Below are positions 13,812-14,294 of a stretch of DNA of 14,294 nt, one piece after another. The number at the start of each line of letters is the position of its first letter. Positions within the stretch are counted from its first letter, which is position 1. The notes beneath the pieces were generated by a model. It was given only the letters and a program-made list of their open reading frames with translations, searched no databases and was not told the origin of the DNA. Both the position numbers and the translations under genes were made by a program. This stretch comes from Bdellovibrio sp. (GTDB lineage: Bacteria > Bdellovibrionota > Bdellovibrionia > Bdellovibrionales > Bdellovibrionaceae): assembly GCA_019104905.1 (NCBI GenBank), contig JAHRXB010000317.1:1-14294 (forward strand), written 5' to 3'.

Positions 13812-14294
13812 ATGTTTAAAATGTTCTTTTTATGTGCGTTCCTTCTTGGCAACCTCGCTCACGCCGCAGACTCATCAACGGGACAGCGCTTTAAGAAAGT
13901 CTTAATTATTGTTCTGGAAAACACGGATTACGACGAGGCCCTGAAACAACCCTTCCTAAAGAAGGCGGCCTCGCAAGGAGCGCTCCTTGAAAAGATGAAT
14001 GGCCTGACTCACCCCTCTCAAGGAAATTACCTGGCCATGATTGGGGGGGATTCCTTTCAAGTCAAAAACGACGACCCTGTTAATCTTCGTCAGCAAAACT
14101 TGATCGATCTTTTGGAGAAAAGAGGTCTTTCTTGGAAGGGCTACATGGAAAATTATCCGGGGAACTGCTTTACCGGCGCCACCAAGGGACGCTATGTGCG
14201 CAAACACAATCCCTTCATCAGCTTCGATAATATCTCCTCAGACCCAAATCGCTGTGCAAACATTCAAGACCTCAAAGCTTTTGCCCAAGATGCC
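13812..14294 (+). CDS. Secreted phosphoesterase-family protein (acid phosphatase/phospholipase C-like), partial
   Basis: 161 codons are visible; the frame is open at the window edge. A signal peptide of 18 residues (cleavage after AHA) precedes a domain of the phosphoesterase family (alkaline-phosphatase-like fold). LIIVLENTDYDEAL (31-44) has the metal-binding Glu/Asn start, and LTHPSQGNYLAMIGG (65-79) carries the likely nucleophile Ser69. KHNPFISF (131-138) is a conserved motif of acid phosphatases in this family. It would hydrolyse phosphate esters in the periplasm or outside the cell; the substrate is unknown. AAGGAG stands 6 nt before the ATG and the upstream TonB-like stop is 14 nt away, so an operon is likely. 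Confidence 0.88.
   Translation, partial: MFKMFFLCAFLLGNLAHAADSSTGQRFKKVLIIVLENTDYDEALKQPFLKKAASQGALLEKMNGLTHPSQGNYLAMIGGDSFQVKNDDPVNLRQQNLIDLLEKRGLSWKGYMENYPGNCFTGATKGRYVRKHNPFISFDNISSDPNRCANIQDLKAFAQDA

Overview
The window looks like chromosome from a Bdellovibrio-type predatory bacterium. The base composition is moderate (about half G+C, judged by eye). Two genes encode secreted fibre proteins with the fragmented, trimer-type repeat architecture I associate with Bdellovibrio 'mosaic adhesive trimer' (MAT) fibres. Three promoters resemble the sigma-28/FliA consensus, which in Bdellovibrio is linked to attack-phase genes. The rest is ordinary envelope, signalling and lipid-related content. 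No tRNA, rRNA, CRISPR array, insertion sequence or phage module was seen. No stretch longer than about 200 bases lacks a gene.

Left part (1-4019, minus strand): two paralogous fibre genes in tandem, the downstream one cut by the window edge. Each has its own sigma-28-like promoter at an identical distance from the start codon, so close that the mRNAs should be leaderless. Upstream lies a membrane fatty-acid hydroxylase/sterol-desaturase-family gene. Middle part (4065-8584): an imelysin-family lipoprotein and an anchored MltD-like lytic transglycosylase run rightward and end at a strong hairpin terminator. A VWA-domain lipoprotein converges on them from the right.

Right part (8782-14294): lipB (octanoyltransferase) is read rightward and converges on a compact leftward operon, phoH-like (PIN + PhoH ATPase) > maoC-like hydratase > BLUF blue-light receptor > DoxX membrane protein, with gaps of 9-25 nt. 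A nested set of inverted repeats of about 90 bp, which could occlude the phoH ribosome binding site, precedes the operon. Upstream of that is a PilZ (c-di-GMP receptor) gene with a near-consensus sigma-28 promoter. Divergent from it is a TonB-like transducer followed by a phosphoesterase-family secreted enzyme that runs off the window.

The most promising points are (i) the paired sigma-28, apparently leaderless fibre genes, (ii) the unusual palindromic leader of the phoH-BLUF operon, (iii) the BLUF operon itself, which has no visible output domain, and (iv) an imelysin whose signature histidine is replaced by serine. No wholly new multi-gene system is evident. The rest is plausible predator housekeeping and surface biology.
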